Shown: positions 17,780 through 26,476 of the stretch, piece by piece | Layout of the letters: each line of letters begins with the position of its first letter | Position numbering within the stretch: the stretch's first letter is position 1 | Source of the DNA: Alphaproteobacteria bacterium | GTDB lineage: Bacteria > Pseudomonadota > Alphaproteobacteria > UBA6615 | Reading direction: 5' to 3' | Assembly (NCBI GenBank): GCA_021774445.1 | Contig: JAJFJA010000052.1 | Coordinates: 1 to 38,712 of the forward strand | Length of the DNA: 38,712 bases | Translations under genes and position numbers: made by a program | Notes under the pieces: model-generated | Told to the model about the DNA's origin: nothing | Database searches by the model: none | What the model saw: only the letters and a program-made list of their open reading frames with translations

Positions 17780-19057
17780 TCAGAAGAAGCGTGTCAAGCG
17801 CAGGGTAATGGCGTCATCTCTGCGGAAACCGGCGGTCGGGTCATCGCTCGGCGCATTGACGAAGAACCGGCTCTCCAATTCCACTTTCCAATCGCTGCCA
17901 AGCCGACGTTCAGCCTCCAGAGTCAGCAAGGTGGCCTGGGAGCGGCGGTCGACGAGCGCGCCGACCAAAGCCTGAGTGTCCGGCTCGTCATTGAGCACAA
18001 TACGGGCACCGACAAATATGTCGTCGTCGGCGAAGGTGCCGGGGACGCCTTGCTCATCGCGGCCGTCATAGAGATATTCGGCGAGGAGGCCGAGATCGAT
18101 GTTGGTGTCGAAGATACCGAACAAGGTGTGCTCAAAGCCGCCGACGGCGGCGACGAAACGATCGCCGTGGCCGCTTCTGGTTATGGCTTCCAGCTTCCAC
18201 AGGGTGGTTTCGGTCGTAAGCTGAAGATCCAATCCGGTTTGGTCGATCTGTTCATAACTCGGGAAAAGGACCTTGTTGCCATTCTCGTCCGTGCTGGCGA
18301 TGAAGCTTGGCTCGCGGCTGGTGCCATGGAACTGGGACAGGCCGATGTCCCAATCGCCGATGGTATGACGCACGCGCGCCGCGAGGTCGATATGTCGGCG
18401 CCCGGCGCCGGACTCGAACAGGGGATTGTTGTCGTCGACGGGAGTCGCGCCGCGTAGCCGGGCGCTATCCTCGCGAAACTTTCGCTCGCGGAACCCAGGC
18501 AGGATGAACATGCTGACGGTCGTGTCGTCAAACAGCAGATTGCCGTTGATCATCGGTTGACCGAGTTTATCTTCGCCGTCGATGTCTTCGACGGCGTCAT
18601 CCTGGTTGATGATGTCGACTAGGTGGCGCGATTCCGTGACTCCCCAGAAAACCTTGTCGATGCCGACAACCGCATCCCAGTCGTCGCTGATGTGAAGCCA
18701 GCTCGCTGTCCTGATGTCGGCGTGGCTGCGGCCGTTGTCGTCGGCGTCAAGTCGTGCGAACGGTGCGAACGTTAGCCGGTCGTCGCCGCTGTCGGTCTCA
18801 TAGACAATTTCCGCTTCGAAAGCGATGGACGGAGAGAGGGTGGTGTCGTCCTGGTCGGTAAAGGCGGGGCTGCTGGGGAAAAGGCGCAGTTCGGGCGCGA
18901 CGGAGGCGTCAATGTCGAACTCACCCGCGGTGGCTGCCGTCGCGAGAAAAAGTATGGCGAGCGCGGCAAACGAAAAATACTCCCTCCCGAACGTTTTGCC
19001 CGAGAGGGAGAGTGCCCACCGCGTGACGGTGGGTGGCGTGCTAACGGAACGGCTCAT
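17780..19057 (-). CDS. Outer-membrane beta-barrel protein of an RND/LolA-like operon (DUF1302-like)
   Basis: A 425-residue exported protein with a long N-region and a hydrophobic core, FSFAALAILFLATAATA, as signal peptide. The mature part is rich in alternating amphipathic strands (LTFAPFARLDADD, TTLWKLEAITRSGHG, ELESRFFVNA) and ends LTLRLTRFF with a terminal Phe, the outer-membrane sorting signal. VFWGVTESRHLVDIINQDDAVEDIDGEDKLGQPMIN resembles the WG…DxIN segment of DUF1302 barrels. It is 14 bp downstream of the LolA-like gene and third in the RND operon. The start is uncertain because the leader is long. I infer an outer-membrane channel or acceptor for the cargo of the RND pump. Confidence 0.78.
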   Translation of the reverse strand: MSRSVSTPPTVTRWALSLSGKTFGREYFSFAALAILFLATAATAGEFDIDASVAPELRLFPSSPAFTDQDDTTLSPSIAFEAEIVYETDSGDDRLTFAPFARLDADDNGRSHADIRTASWLHISDDWDAVVGIDKVFWGVTESRHLVDIINQDDAVEDIDGEDKLGQPMINGNLLFDDTTVSMFILPGFRERKFREDSARLRGATPVDDNNPLFESGAGRRHIDLAARVRHTIGDWDIGLSQFHGTSREPSFIASTDENGNKVLFPSYEQIDQTGLDLQLTTETTLWKLEAITRSGHGDRFVAAVGGFEHTLFGIFDTNIDLGLLAEYLYDGRDEQGVPGTFADDDIFVGARIVLNDEPDTQALVGALVDRRSQATLLTLEAERRLGSDWKVELESRFFVNAPSDDPTAGFRRDDAITLRLTRFF

Positions 19058-19071
19058 GATCGATTCGTTGA

Positions 19072-19869
19072 CTACCGAGCGCGCTTCAGTCGGTTGGAGG
19101 CGAAGTCGGCGTCGTTGAGGCCGACCTGAAACTCATAGTCGGCGAACTCCATGGTCGTGCTCTTGCCGGTCTGATGGTTGTCCATCTGCAGTGTTCCGGC
19201 GCGCCAGTATGTGCCGAGATATTGCTCATAGTCCGAGAAGACGAGGGTCTTAAGCAGGCTATCTTTGCGATCGTAGAAGTCGATCCGGATGATGCGATAC
19301 TCTTCCTTGTCCACCCAGACGACCTGCTTGGTGTAGCCGGAATTCTCATAGACCGGGTAGCGATCGATGACGAAACATTCGAGATCGCCACATGTTTCGT
19401 CCTGCAACCATTTGTATTCGTACTTCTCGACTTCCTGGCTAAGCAGGTCTTCATAGGCAAACTCGCTGCCGACGAAAGGACCGGACTTGTTGGCGGAGGA
19501 AATTCGCTTGACCCGCTTGAGGGCCGGCAGAAAGAGCCACTGGTCGTCCGGTTCCGCCACCTTAGTGTGCGAGAGGAAGGCGGTGCCCTCGACGTCCCGG
19601 GGCACGTCGAAAACGATGAGGCTGCGGTCGCCGAGGCCGGTATCCTGAACCTCCTGCACTTTCATCCGCAGTTCGCGGGCGCTGGTTTCGCCGTGGCGGT
19701 TGCTCAGCAGCATCTTGAGCTGAACGGCGCTATCGCCCCAACCGAGGTCGCGCCGATCAATTTCCGCGGCGATCGCCAGACCCTTTTCCTCCGGCGTCTC
19801 GGCGATGGCGGGGCCGGCAAGCAGCACCGATGCGACAGCCGCCGCAAGTATCCTGGACGATGTCTTCAT
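19072..19869 (-). CDS. LolA-like outer membrane lipoprotein-sorting protein
   Basis: A 265-residue periplasmic protein of the LolA-like family often found beside MMPL/RND pumps. MKTSSRILAAAVASVLLAGPAIA is a signal peptide; the start at 19869 is fixed by it, and the 38 in-frame residues upstream lie inside the pump gene. The mature part has the LolA-like order: LRMKVQEVQDTGLGDRSLIVFDVPRDVEGTAFLSHTKV…DQWLFLPALKRVKRISSANKSGPFVGSEFAYEDLL, then CGDLECFVIDRYPV and VVWVDKEEYRIIRIDFYDRKDSLLKTLVF. It has no lipobox. The gap to the pump gene is 4 bp. I infer it carries a hydrophobic cargo across the periplasm. Confidence 0.88.
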   Translation of the reverse strand: MKTSSRILAAAVASVLLAGPAIAETPEEKGLAIAAEIDRRDLGWGDSAVQLKMLLSNRHGETSARELRMKVQEVQDTGLGDRSLIVFDVPRDVEGTAFLSHTKVAEPDDQWLFLPALKRVKRISSANKSGPFVGSEFAYEDLLSQEVEKYEYKWLQDETCGDLECFVIDRYPVYENSGYTKQVVWVDKEEYRIIRIDFYDRKDSLLKTLVFSDYEQYLGTYWRAGTLQMDNHQTGKSTTMEFADYEFQVGLNDADFASNRLKRAR

Positions 19870-19873
19870 AGGG

Positions 19874-22225
19874 TTATGCTCCGACCGTAACGGCGTCTTT
19901 GGGTGCATCAGTTTGGTTCCTCTTGTCGATGGCGATGAGCAGGGACGGCAGTAGAAGAAAGTCGACGACCAGCGCGACCGCAATGGTCGTCGCCGTAAGC
20001 AGCCCGAGGGTCGAGTTCAGGGCGAAGGTGGAGAGTGACAGAACCGCAAAACCGGCTACCAACACCAGCGACGATACCCATAGGGCGACGCCGACGGTCG
20101 AGAAGGCGTAACGTACGGAGTCCTCAACGCTGCTGCCCTCTTCCACCCGGGCGCGCTGATACTTGCTGAGAAAATGCACGGTTGCGTCGACGATAAGGCC
20201 GAGGGCGGTCGCCGTGACAAATGCCGCGGCGACGGTGATTTCGGCCACAAAAAGCCCCCAGATACCGAAGGCAATAATCGGTGGCACAAGGTTGGGGATG
20301 AGACTGATGAGCCCCAGGCGGAGGTTGCGCAGAGCAAAGATGAGGAGGCCGGATATCAGGATCAGTGCAACGGACGTGCCCAGAAGCATAGAGTTGACGT
20401 TGTTCTGGGTGATGTAGGCAAACATGAGCGCCGGACCGGTGGCCTGGGCTTGCATGTTTTGTGGCGCATTCTCGGCGAGCCATTGCTCCGCATCTCGTTC
20501 TATCCGCTGCATCTCGTTGGTTGAGACATCGTCGAGCGTGGCGGTTAGGCGCGTGGCCGACTTGCCGACGGTAATCTGATTGTTGAGATCCAGGCCGTAG
20601 GGCAGGGAGAATTCGTATAGCAGCAAATATTGGGCGCTTAGGTCGCGACCTTCGGGTAGCTGATAGAATGCCGGGTCATCGGCATGCATGTTCATATTCA
20701 GGCGCTTAATCACGTCGGAGAAACTGTTGATATGGATGACGCCGGGCTGCTCGCGCAGCCATTGGGCGAAGGCGTCGAGGCGCTCGAGGTAGGCCGGGTC
20801 CGAAATGCCGCCTTCGTTTTCGGCGGGAAGCGAGAACTCGATTTGGTAGAGGCCCGTGAGGTTCGCGGTGGCGAAGTCGGTTTGGGCGCGGAACGGAATG
20901 CTCTCGTCGAAATAGGAGACGAAGCGTTCGTTGACCTTGTTTTGGGGGATCATGGCGGCAAAAACGATCGTTGCAGCCACCATCACCCACATAACCGGCT
21001 TGTGGTTGCCGATGACGAAATCGGCGAACCGCAGGATGGACTTGTTGTTCTGTGCCTGAGTTGCTTTGACCCGCACCGGAAGCATAGCCAGGAGGGCCGG
21101 CAACAGCAGAATTGACAAGGCCCAGGCCGCGGCGGCGCCGACAGCCGCCATGTTGCCAAGATCATGGAATGGCGGAGAGTCGCTAAAGTTGAGGCTCATG
21201 AAGCCGATAATCGTCGTGATGCTGGTCAGCGTTATCGGCGTAAAATTCACCCGCATGCTGCTGACGATGGCGTCTCGTTTGCTCAGGCCGCGCCGCATGT
21301 CACGCAGCATGGTCACCAAGAAATGGATCGAATCCGCCACGGCGATCGTGAGGACGATCGTCGGTGCGATGGACGAGGGCGGCGTGAGCTTGATGCCGAC
21401 CCAGCCGGCGAGGCCCATGGTGATCATTGCCGAGAGAGCAATCACGACCATGGTCAGGATGGTGCCGGTGAAGGTGCGCAGCGATACCAGGATGACGACA
21501 AGAATAATGCCATACATCAACGGTATGAGCGTCTTCAGGTCCTTGATACTGGCGTCGTTGAATGCGTTGTTGAGGGGCACGACGCCGGTTACGGCGATGG
21601 TCAACTCGGGATATTCCTGGCGAATCTCTTCGGCCAGGGCGAGCGAGAAGGCGTTGGCCTCCGGCACCGCTTCGATGGCTTCGTCGGGGAGTTGCAGCGT
21701 GGCGACGATACCCGTGGTGGTGCCGTCGCGAGACATCAGTCGACCGGCGATGACCGGTTCCGTCAAGGACACTTCGCGGATGATATCCAGCTCCGCCTCG
21801 GACAGCGATCCAGGCTGCTGAACCAGGTCCTCGACGGTCAGGTCATCGCCGTCGGCGGTGGTGTGCTGGTAGTTGCTGATGGAATCGACGCGGGTGGAAT
21901 AAGGGATCTGCCAAGCCCGCTCCGTCAGAGCCACGACTGCTTCCAGGGTGCGGTCCTCGACGATCTCCCCCTGATCGGGCTTGACCACGAACATGACCGT
22001 ATCGGTCTTGGTATAAATGCGTTGTAGAGCCTCAAAGGACTGCAGTTCCGGGTTGGCGTCGCTGAAGAATACCCGGTAGTCGGTGGTGATGCCGAGGAAG
22101 CGGCCGCCACTCGCGGCGGCGAGGGAAACCAGGATGCAGCCAAGGGCGACCAGGAAACGCCAGCGGATAACCCAGTGGCCGAAGCCGGTGGTGAAACTGT
22201 CCATTTTGCTGGGAGTCGCGCTCAT
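19874..22225 (-). CDS. RND superfamily (MMPL-type) exporter
   Basis: A 783-residue inner-membrane protein with two repeats, each having one membrane helix, a large periplasmic loop, then five more helices. The first helix is at about 20-40. The proton-relay region reads IAVADSIHFLVTMLRD in the fourth helix and GLIVDATVHFLSKYQRA in the tenth, both with the D-x3-H pattern seen in MMPL-like pumps rather than in AcrB. The start at 22225 (MSATPSKMDSF) has GGGGAGAG upstream; 22324 in frame adds a poor leader. It heads the operon and faces tetR across 228 bp with a clear operator. Lipids or other hydrophobic molecules are the likely cargo, by family analogy only. Confidence 0.92.
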   Translation of the reverse strand: MSATPSKMDSFTTGFGHWVIRWRFLVALGCILVSLAAASGGRFLGITTDYRVFFSDANPELQSFEALQRIYTKTDTVMFVVKPDQGEIVEDRTLEAVVALTERAWQIPYSTRVDSISNYQHTTADGDDLTVEDLVQQPGSLSEAELDIIREVSLTEPVIAGRLMSRDGTTTGIVATLQLPDEAIEAVPEANAFSLALAEEIRQEYPELTIAVTGVVPLNNAFNDASIKDLKTLIPLMYGIILVVILVSLRTFTGTILTMVVIALSAMITMGLAGWVGIKLTPPSSIAPTIVLTIAVADSIHFLVTMLRDMRRGLSKRDAIVSSMRVNFTPITLTSITTIIGFMSLNFSDSPPFHDLGNMAAVGAAAAWALSILLLPALLAMLPVRVKATQAQNNKSILRFADFVIGNHKPVMWVMVAATIVFAAMIPQNKVNERFVSYFDESIPFRAQTDFATANLTGLYQIEFSLPAENEGGISDPAYLERLDAFAQWLREQPGVIHINSFSDVIKRLNMNMHADDPAFYQLPEGRDLSAQYLLLYEFSLPYGLDLNNQITVGKSATRLTATLDDVSTNEMQRIERDAEQWLAENAPQNMQAQATGPALMFAYITQNNVNSMLLGTSVALILISGLLIFALRNLRLGLISLIPNLVPPIIAFGIWGLFVAEITVAAAFVTATALGLIVDATVHFLSKYQRARVEEGSSVEDSVRYAFSTVGVALWVSSLVLVAGFAVLSLSTFALNSTLGLLTATTIAVALVVDFLLLPSLLIAIDKRNQTDAPKDAVTVGA

Positions 22226-22371
22226 CAAACGGACTCTCCCCGGCACGCCATCCGGACCTGGGCAGCGAGTTTGGCCGGCGGCCAGGGCCGGATACCCGCT
22301 CGGTTCTTCGGTAAGGGCGCACAAAACCGGATTGGCATGCTATCCTCCACAAAAAATTGGCTTGTGAGTGT

Positions 22372-22400
22372 TTGTTAACGGTTCAGTCCTAGAGTAGAGT
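22372..22400 (+). promoter_or_regulatory. Possible tetR promoter
   Basis: TTGTTA at 22372-22377 and TAGAGT at 22395-22400, separated by 17 bp, each match four of six consensus bases. The -10 box coincides with the first half-site of the inverted-repeat operator, as expected for autorepression. Confidence 0.35.
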
Positions 22401-22425
22401 ACTTTACTATACCGTTTAGTAAAGT
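22393..22425. promoter_or_regulatory. Probable TetR operator with three half-sites
   Basis: ACTTTACTA (22401-22409) and TAGTAAAGT (22417-22425) are a perfect 9-bp inverted repeat with a 7-bp spacer. AGTAGAGT (22393-22400), directly before, pairs with ACTTTACT at seven of eight positions and makes a second, overlapping palindrome. The AT-rich sites lie between the divergent pump operon and tetR, where a TetR dimer or pair of dimers would block both promoters. Confidence 0.8.
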
Positions 22426-22453
22426 CCAGCACCACGGAGGTCAAGAGAGATCG

Positions 22454-23083
22454 TTGGCAGGGAGTGACCTAAGGACCCGTCGGGGGGCGGTGTCCGAGAA
22501 GGCAGAGCAAATCGTGTCTGCGGCGCAAAGCCTGTTTCTCGAAGACGGCTATGCGGCGACCAGCATGGATGCGATTGCGCATGAGTCGGGCGTGTCGAAG
22601 CCGACCGTCTACAGCCATTTTCAGAGCAAAGAAGGGCTGTTTGCCGGCGTGATGTGCCGGATGTGCGAAGACATCGGGTTCGACGCATTCGATGGCGTTG
22701 AAACCGACGGGCCGCCGGCGGTCGTGCTCAAAGCCGTGGCCACGGATATGTGCCGCAGATTGGTGGTCAGCGAACAAGGGCGCGCTTTGCTGCGCACGGT
22801 CATTTGCGAAGCGCCGGCTTTTCCCGAGTTGGGCCGCGTGGCCTGGGAGACCGGGCCCAGATATGGACGTGAGATGGTGGCCGATTATCTTGCCGGTCTA
22901 GACGGCCAAGGCGAGGTGGACGTGCCGGACCCCGTGCTGGCGGCGGGCATGTTCTTCGGCATGGTCACCGGGCCTTTTCTGATTCCGGTGCTCTTGGGCA
23001 CAGAGCCGCCGCCGAGCGAGGCCGTGTTGAGCGAGACCCTCGAGAAGATCGTGGCGACTTTCCTGAAGGGGGTGAGCGTCTAG
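22454..23083 (+). CDS. TetR/AcrR family regulator
   Basis: A 209-residue repressor. The N-terminal helix-turn-helix is EKAEQIVSAAQSLFLEDGYAATSMDAIAHESGVSKPTVYSHFQSKEGLFAGVM, diagnostic of the family; the C-terminal ligand domain (about 75-209) contains ALLRTVICEAPAFPELGRVAWETGPRYGREMVADYL. The start TTG 22454 gives a typical basic leader (RTRRGAVSEKAEQ); GTG 22490 is an alternative. It is divergent from the RND operon, and the inverted repeats between them make it the probable repressor of both. The ligand is unknown, most simply the exported molecule. Confidence 0.93.
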   Translation: MAGSDLRTRRGAVSEKAEQIVSAAQSLFLEDGYAATSMDAIAHESGVSKPTVYSHFQSKEGLFAGVMCRMCEDIGFDAFDGVETDGPPAVVLKAVATDMCRRLVVSEQGRALLRTVICEAPAFPELGRVAWETGPRYGREMVADYLAGLDGQGEVDVPDPVLAAGMFFGMVTGPFLIPVLLGTEPPPSEAVLSETLEKIVATFLKGVSV

Positions 23084-23090
23084 GGCGTGC

Positions 23091-23990
23091 TCAGCCGGGC
23101 CCTATTTGGGGACATCGGCCTTCCAGCAGATCTCGCTTGGCAAGAATGGCTTTGGCCATGAACCTGAGGAAATGCTGCACGCGTGCGGTTTTTCGTAGAT
23201 CCTCGTGGGTCAATAGCCAGATATCCCGGCTCGGCATGGCTGTCGCCGGCGGTAGCCGGCGTAAGGTGGGCTCGGTGTCGCCGATGAAACAGGGCAGCAT
23301 ACTTAGACCCATACCAGCCTTGGCCGCCGCCAATTGGGCCAGCGGGTTAGGGATGCGGTTGCGCGCGCGCGCTTCTGGATAGGGACTCTCGCGAACCCAT
23401 TGCGGGTCCGGGACCGAATCGTTCCATCCGATCCAAGTCAAATTGCTGCCGCCATTCGTGGGTTGATGGCGGGCCAAATAGTCTTGTGAAGCATAAATCG
23501 CGGCGGCGTATCTCAAGATCCGCCTACCGAAAAGACTGTCGGGTGGATCGTTCGAAACCCGGACGGCAATATCCGCTTCGCGGCGGGCGAGATCGGCCAT
23601 GGAATGGGAGATCACGAGTTCTAGTTCAATTCCTGGATAGACCTCACAGAAGGCCGCTAGGTCCGGCATTAACAGGTTCTGAGCCAGAGAATCGTGGAGA
23701 GTCACCCGCAGTAGTCCGCTGAGCCGTGTGTCGCGCCCCGTCACATGTCGATTAATCGCAGCGACCGCGTTTTCGATCTGCTCCGCGGATTGGAGCATCT
23801 CCTCGCCCGCTGGTGTGACGAAGTACCCGGAGGGAAGCCGCTCAAACAGACGTACGCCCAGAGTCTTCTCGAAAGCATCGATGCGGCGGGAGACCGTCGA
23901 ATGGTTCACGCCGAGCATGATGGCGGCACCGCGAACCGAGCCCTTGCGGGCCACGGCTAAGAAGTACCGCAGCTCATCCCAGTTCTTCAC
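23091..23990 (-). CDS. LysR family transcriptional regulator
   Basis: A 299-residue LysR protein when started at GTG 23990 (VKNWDELRYFLAVARKGSVRGAAIMLGVNHSTVSRRIDAFEKTLGVRLFERLPSGYFVTPAG). ATG 24026 is the nearest in-frame alternative, and the frame stays open to 24302, but that tail is Arg/Pro-rich noise. The C-terminal part is a two-lobed substrate-binding domain (LLRVTLHDSLAQNLLMPDLAAFCEVYPGIELELVISH). It belongs to the branch that usually acts on a divergent gene; here that is the SDR across 148 bp. Its stop lies 8 bp from the tetR stop, and the two are convergent. Confidence 0.92.
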   Translation of the reverse strand: MKNWDELRYFLAVARKGSVRGAAIMLGVNHSTVSRRIDAFEKTLGVRLFERLPSGYFVTPAGEEMLQSAEQIENAVAAINRHVTGRDTRLSGLLRVTLHDSLAQNLLMPDLAAFCEVYPGIELELVISHSMADLARREADIAVRVSNDPPDSLFGRRILRYAAAIYASQDYLARHQPTNGGSNLTWIGWNDSVPDPQWVRESPYPEARARNRIPNPLAQLAAAKAGMGLSMLPCFIGDTEPTLRRLPPATAMPSRDIWLLTHEDLRKTARVQHFLRFMAKAILAKRDLLEGRCPQIGPG

Positions 23991-24138
23991 TGGTGCATAA
24001 TAGCACCGCCGAAGTGCAAGAACCATCCATTCACTGTCATTTTTGCGCCAACCAGATAACGACGGCGATCCGTTGCGACCGCCGTTCCGCGGTCTGCAAG
24101 AGGATGATGAAAATGTCTGACCCGAGAAGGAGACAGCC

Positions 24139-24894
24139 GTGACAACATTACAAACATCGAGCCGCCTTGCCGGTAAAGTCGCGATCGTGACCGGTGGCGG
24201 GACCGGAATTGGTCGGGCCACGGCGGAAGCCTTTGCCGCCGAAGGTGCGAGTGTCCTTGTCGTCGGGCGCCGCGAAGCGCCGATCAAGGCGCTGGCGGCC
24301 AAGCATGATGGCGTGGTGAAATTTCTTCAGGCCGATGTCACGCAGTCCGGCATTCCGAAAGCCATTGTCGAACATACGATCGAGGCATTTGGCCGCCTCG
24401 ATACTCTGGTCAACAATGCCGGCGTCGCCTTCCTGAAGCCCTTGGGCATGCTTGCGGACGATGAAATCGATCAGATGCTCACAACGAATGTCAGGGCGCC
24501 GCTGGCAATGTCGCGGGAAGCTGCTCCGGCGCTTGAAAAGAGCAACGGATCGATCATCAATGTGAGCTCAGTGGCCGCTCAAACCGCGGTGCCGGGGATG
24601 TCAGCATATGCTGCGACGAAATCCGGGGTCGACCGTCTGTCCAAAATTCTTGCTGCCGAGCTCGGTCCGAGTGGAATTCGCGTAAACACGGTCGCGCCGG
24701 GTTTGACGCAGACGGACATGTTGTCGGTCATGCCGGAAGAGGCGCGTATCCAAATGGTCAACGAAGGGACGGCGTTGCGGCGCCTGGGTGAGCCCGAAGA
24801 CGTTGCCCAGTCAATCGTGTGGCTGGCGAGCGACCATGCCGGATGGGTCACCGGACAAGTGATCCAAGCAAGCGGCGGATTGCTGCTCAGCTAA
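24139..24894 (+). CDS. SDR family oxidoreductase
   Basis: A 251-residue classical short-chain dehydrogenase/reductase. The dinucleotide motif is TGGGTGIG at residues 18-25, followed by NNAG, and the catalytic residues are Ser144, Tyr157 and Lys161 in the standard 13- and 4-residue spacing. The C-terminal VTGQVIQASGGLLLS is typical. GRRE after the second strand suggests NADP over NAD. GTG 24139 is preceded by AAGGAG at 24127-24132. It is divergent from LysR and followed after 79 bp by a GST, so this may be a small detoxification unit under LysR control. The substrate is unknown. Confidence 0.92.
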   Translation: MTTLQTSSRLAGKVAIVTGGGTGIGRATAEAFAAEGASVLVVGRREAPIKALAAKHDGVVKFLQADVTQSGIPKAIVEHTIEAFGRLDTLVNNAGVAFLKPLGMLADDEIDQMLTTNVRAPLAMSREAAPALEKSNGSIINVSSVAAQTAVPGMSAYAATKSGVDRLSKILAAELGPSGIRVNTVAPGLTQTDMLSVMPEEARIQMVNEGTALRRLGEPEDVAQSIVWLASDHAGWVTGQVIQASGGLLLS

Positions 24895-24973
24895 TTGGCC
24901 GAGAGGTTCCGGCGCATGCCGGACGTCTGTATCGCAAAACAACAGGATATGGCTCGGGAGAAGGATTTGAACT

Positions 24974-25612
24974 ATGGCCTATGAACTCTATTGGATTAGC
25001 GGGAGTCCGAACTCCTGGCGTGTGATGTTGGCGATGGAACTCAAGGGACTGGCCTACGAGTCCCATCGCCTCGACCCGGGCAAACGAGAGCACAAAACAC
25101 CTGAATTCCTTGCGCTGAACCCGCGTGGCAAAGTCCCTGTGCTCAGGGACGGAGATTTCGTTATCTTCGAGTCGATCGCGATCCTTGCGTATCTCGAGCA
25201 GAAACACCCAAAGCCAGCGCTGTTCGGCGCGACACCGGAGGAGGCCGGTCATGTCTGGCAGCGAACTTTCGAAGTCATGAATTACGCACGAGACGCAGTA
25301 AGCAACGGTGTCGTCCGGCCGCTTATTCGGGGCGAAGCGGCGCAATCTAGCGAGTCGATCAAAACTTCCGCTGTCGAGGCCCACGGGGAGTTGCAATGGG
25401 TTGACGATATTCTGGCGGATGTTCCCTATCTTGCGGGTGATCAATTCTCCGCGGCCGATGTTTCATACATGCCGATCGTGCAGGGCCTGATAAGAGCGGG
25501 CCGCGGAGACGATGCGGTGCGGCTGGCGCTGGGTTTTGACGATTTCGGAGGGCGCTACGCGAACATCGCGCGCTGGCTAGCTAGGTCGACTGGAGGCCAT
25601 GCCGGGCTATGA
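24974..25612 (+). CDS. Glutathione S-transferase family protein
   Basis: A 212-residue GST. The thioredoxin-like N-terminal domain (1-80) has SPNSWRVMLAMELKGLAYE with the active-site Ser region, the cis-Pro in NPRGKVPVL and the glutathione-binding ESIAILAYLEQKHP. The helical C-terminal domain includes LAGDQFSAADVSYMPIVQG, the conserved N-capping motif. AAGGA stands about 8 bases before ATG 24974. It follows the SDR gene on the same strand and may be cotranscribed with it. It probably conjugates or isomerises an electrophilic compound; the substrate is not evident. Confidence 0.92.
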   Translation: MAYELYWISGSPNSWRVMLAMELKGLAYESHRLDPGKREHKTPEFLALNPRGKVPVLRDGDFVIFESIAILAYLEQKHPKPALFGATPEEAGHVWQRTFEVMNYARDAVSNGVVRPLIRGEAAQSSESIKTSAVEAHGELQWVDDILADVPYLAGDQFSAADVSYMPIVQGLIRAGRGDDAVRLALGFDDFGGRYANIARWLARSTGGHAGL

Positions 25613-25679
25613 CAAGGCCTATCCGCCGCATTGGCGGAGCAAATAACTCTGCGAGCCAGCTTACCCGGTACTGCGCTTC

Positions 25680-25721
25680 CTGAGCTGCGACGCTGGTGGC
25701 GATGCTGGCGTCGGCGTACAG
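25680..25721 (-). repeat. Relic copy of the metY 3' coding end
   Basis: A 42-bp stretch, 10 bp beyond the glycerophosphodiesterase stop, matches the last 14 sense codons of metY (26480-26521) at 36 of 42 positions. Translated in the same frame it gives LYADASIATSVAAQ against LNAGARIATSAAAQ in metY. No stop follows at the matching place. The copies begin exactly 800 bp apart and bracket the glycerophosphodiesterase gene. Confidence 0.7.
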
Positions 25722-25730
25722 ATAGCGGCG

Positions 25731-26462
25731 TCAGCGCAGCCAGACGTCGTAGGGGGAGTCGATCTGAAATTCCTCGACGTCTAGAGCCAGCATGCGGCGC
25801 ATATCTGATTCAGCGGCGGTCATGTGATCGTCGAGATCGGCGTAGTGGTAGATGTTGATCGACGGCACCACCGGAACCGTCAGGGCTTGGCCGCGCTTGA
25901 CCTTGGCGCTGTCGAGATCGCGGCCGTGTTCGAAGAGAATGTAGCCGCGCGCGACATCCTCGCCGCGCGCGGCGGCGGCCTCGATCTGGTCGAGAGTAAG
26001 GCCGACGCGGGCGCCGGCATCGACCCATTCGGCGGGATGCTGGGTGTTGATGACATACGCCGTGCGCAGCAAGTCCTGCTCACGCAGGACTCGTTTGACG
26101 GCGTCGAAGTAGGCGGCGGACTGTATTCTTGGTTTGAGGTCGAGCATCAGGCGGAGGCGGCCTTTCGCCAGCGCCGCCAGTTCGTGGAACTGCAACGGTC
26201 GTGAACCGCCCGGCTCGGCGCGCAATTCGGCGATCTCGGGCCAGCTCATCTCCGCCAGTTGCCGCGGGTCGTGGTAGAATTTGGTGAAGTCGGCGTCGTG
26301 GTGGACGACGAGCTTGCCGTCCCGGCTTTCGCGGATATCGACCTCGATCATCCAATAACCACGCTCGATCGCCGCTTCGACCGCCGCGGGGCTGTTTTCG
26401 GCGTGCTCGTCGCCCACGACACCGCCACGGTGGGCGATGATTCGTCGGTGTCGGCCAGTCAT
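25731..26462 (-). CDS. Glycerophosphodiester phosphodiesterase family protein
   Basis: A 243-residue GDPD TIM barrel. GDPDs split glycerophosphodiesters into glycerol-3-phosphate and an alcohol. Catalytic and metal residues are in place: His11 of AHRGG, Glu22-Asn23 (AENS), Glu40 and Asp42 of IEVDIRESRDG, and His55 of VVHHD. Residues LRLMLDLKP supply a further metal-ligand strand. There is no signal peptide, so it acts in the cytosol. It starts 14 bp past the metY stop and is probably the last gene of this leftward operon. It sits between two copies of the metY 3' tail, so it may have been inserted here by recombination. Confidence 0.9.
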   Translation of the reverse strand: MTGRHRRIIAHRGGVVGDEHAENSPAAVEAAIERGYWMIEVDIRESRDGKLVVHHDADFTKFYHDPRQLAEMSWPEIAELRAEPGGSRPLQFHELAALAKGRLRLMLDLKPRIQSAAYFDAVKRVLREQDLLRTAYVINTQHPAEWVDAGARVGLTLDQIEAAAARGEDVARGYILFEHGRDLDSAKVKRGQALTVPVVPSINIYHYADLDDHMTAAESDMRRMLALDVEEFQIDSPYDVWLR

Positions 26463-26476
26463 CTGCAGCGGAGTTC

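Noticed and set aside
25622..25638. TCCGCC-GCATT-GGCGGA hairpin after the GST gene
   Set aside because: A 6-bp stem without a following T-tract; it could aid termination but cannot be supported as a terminator.
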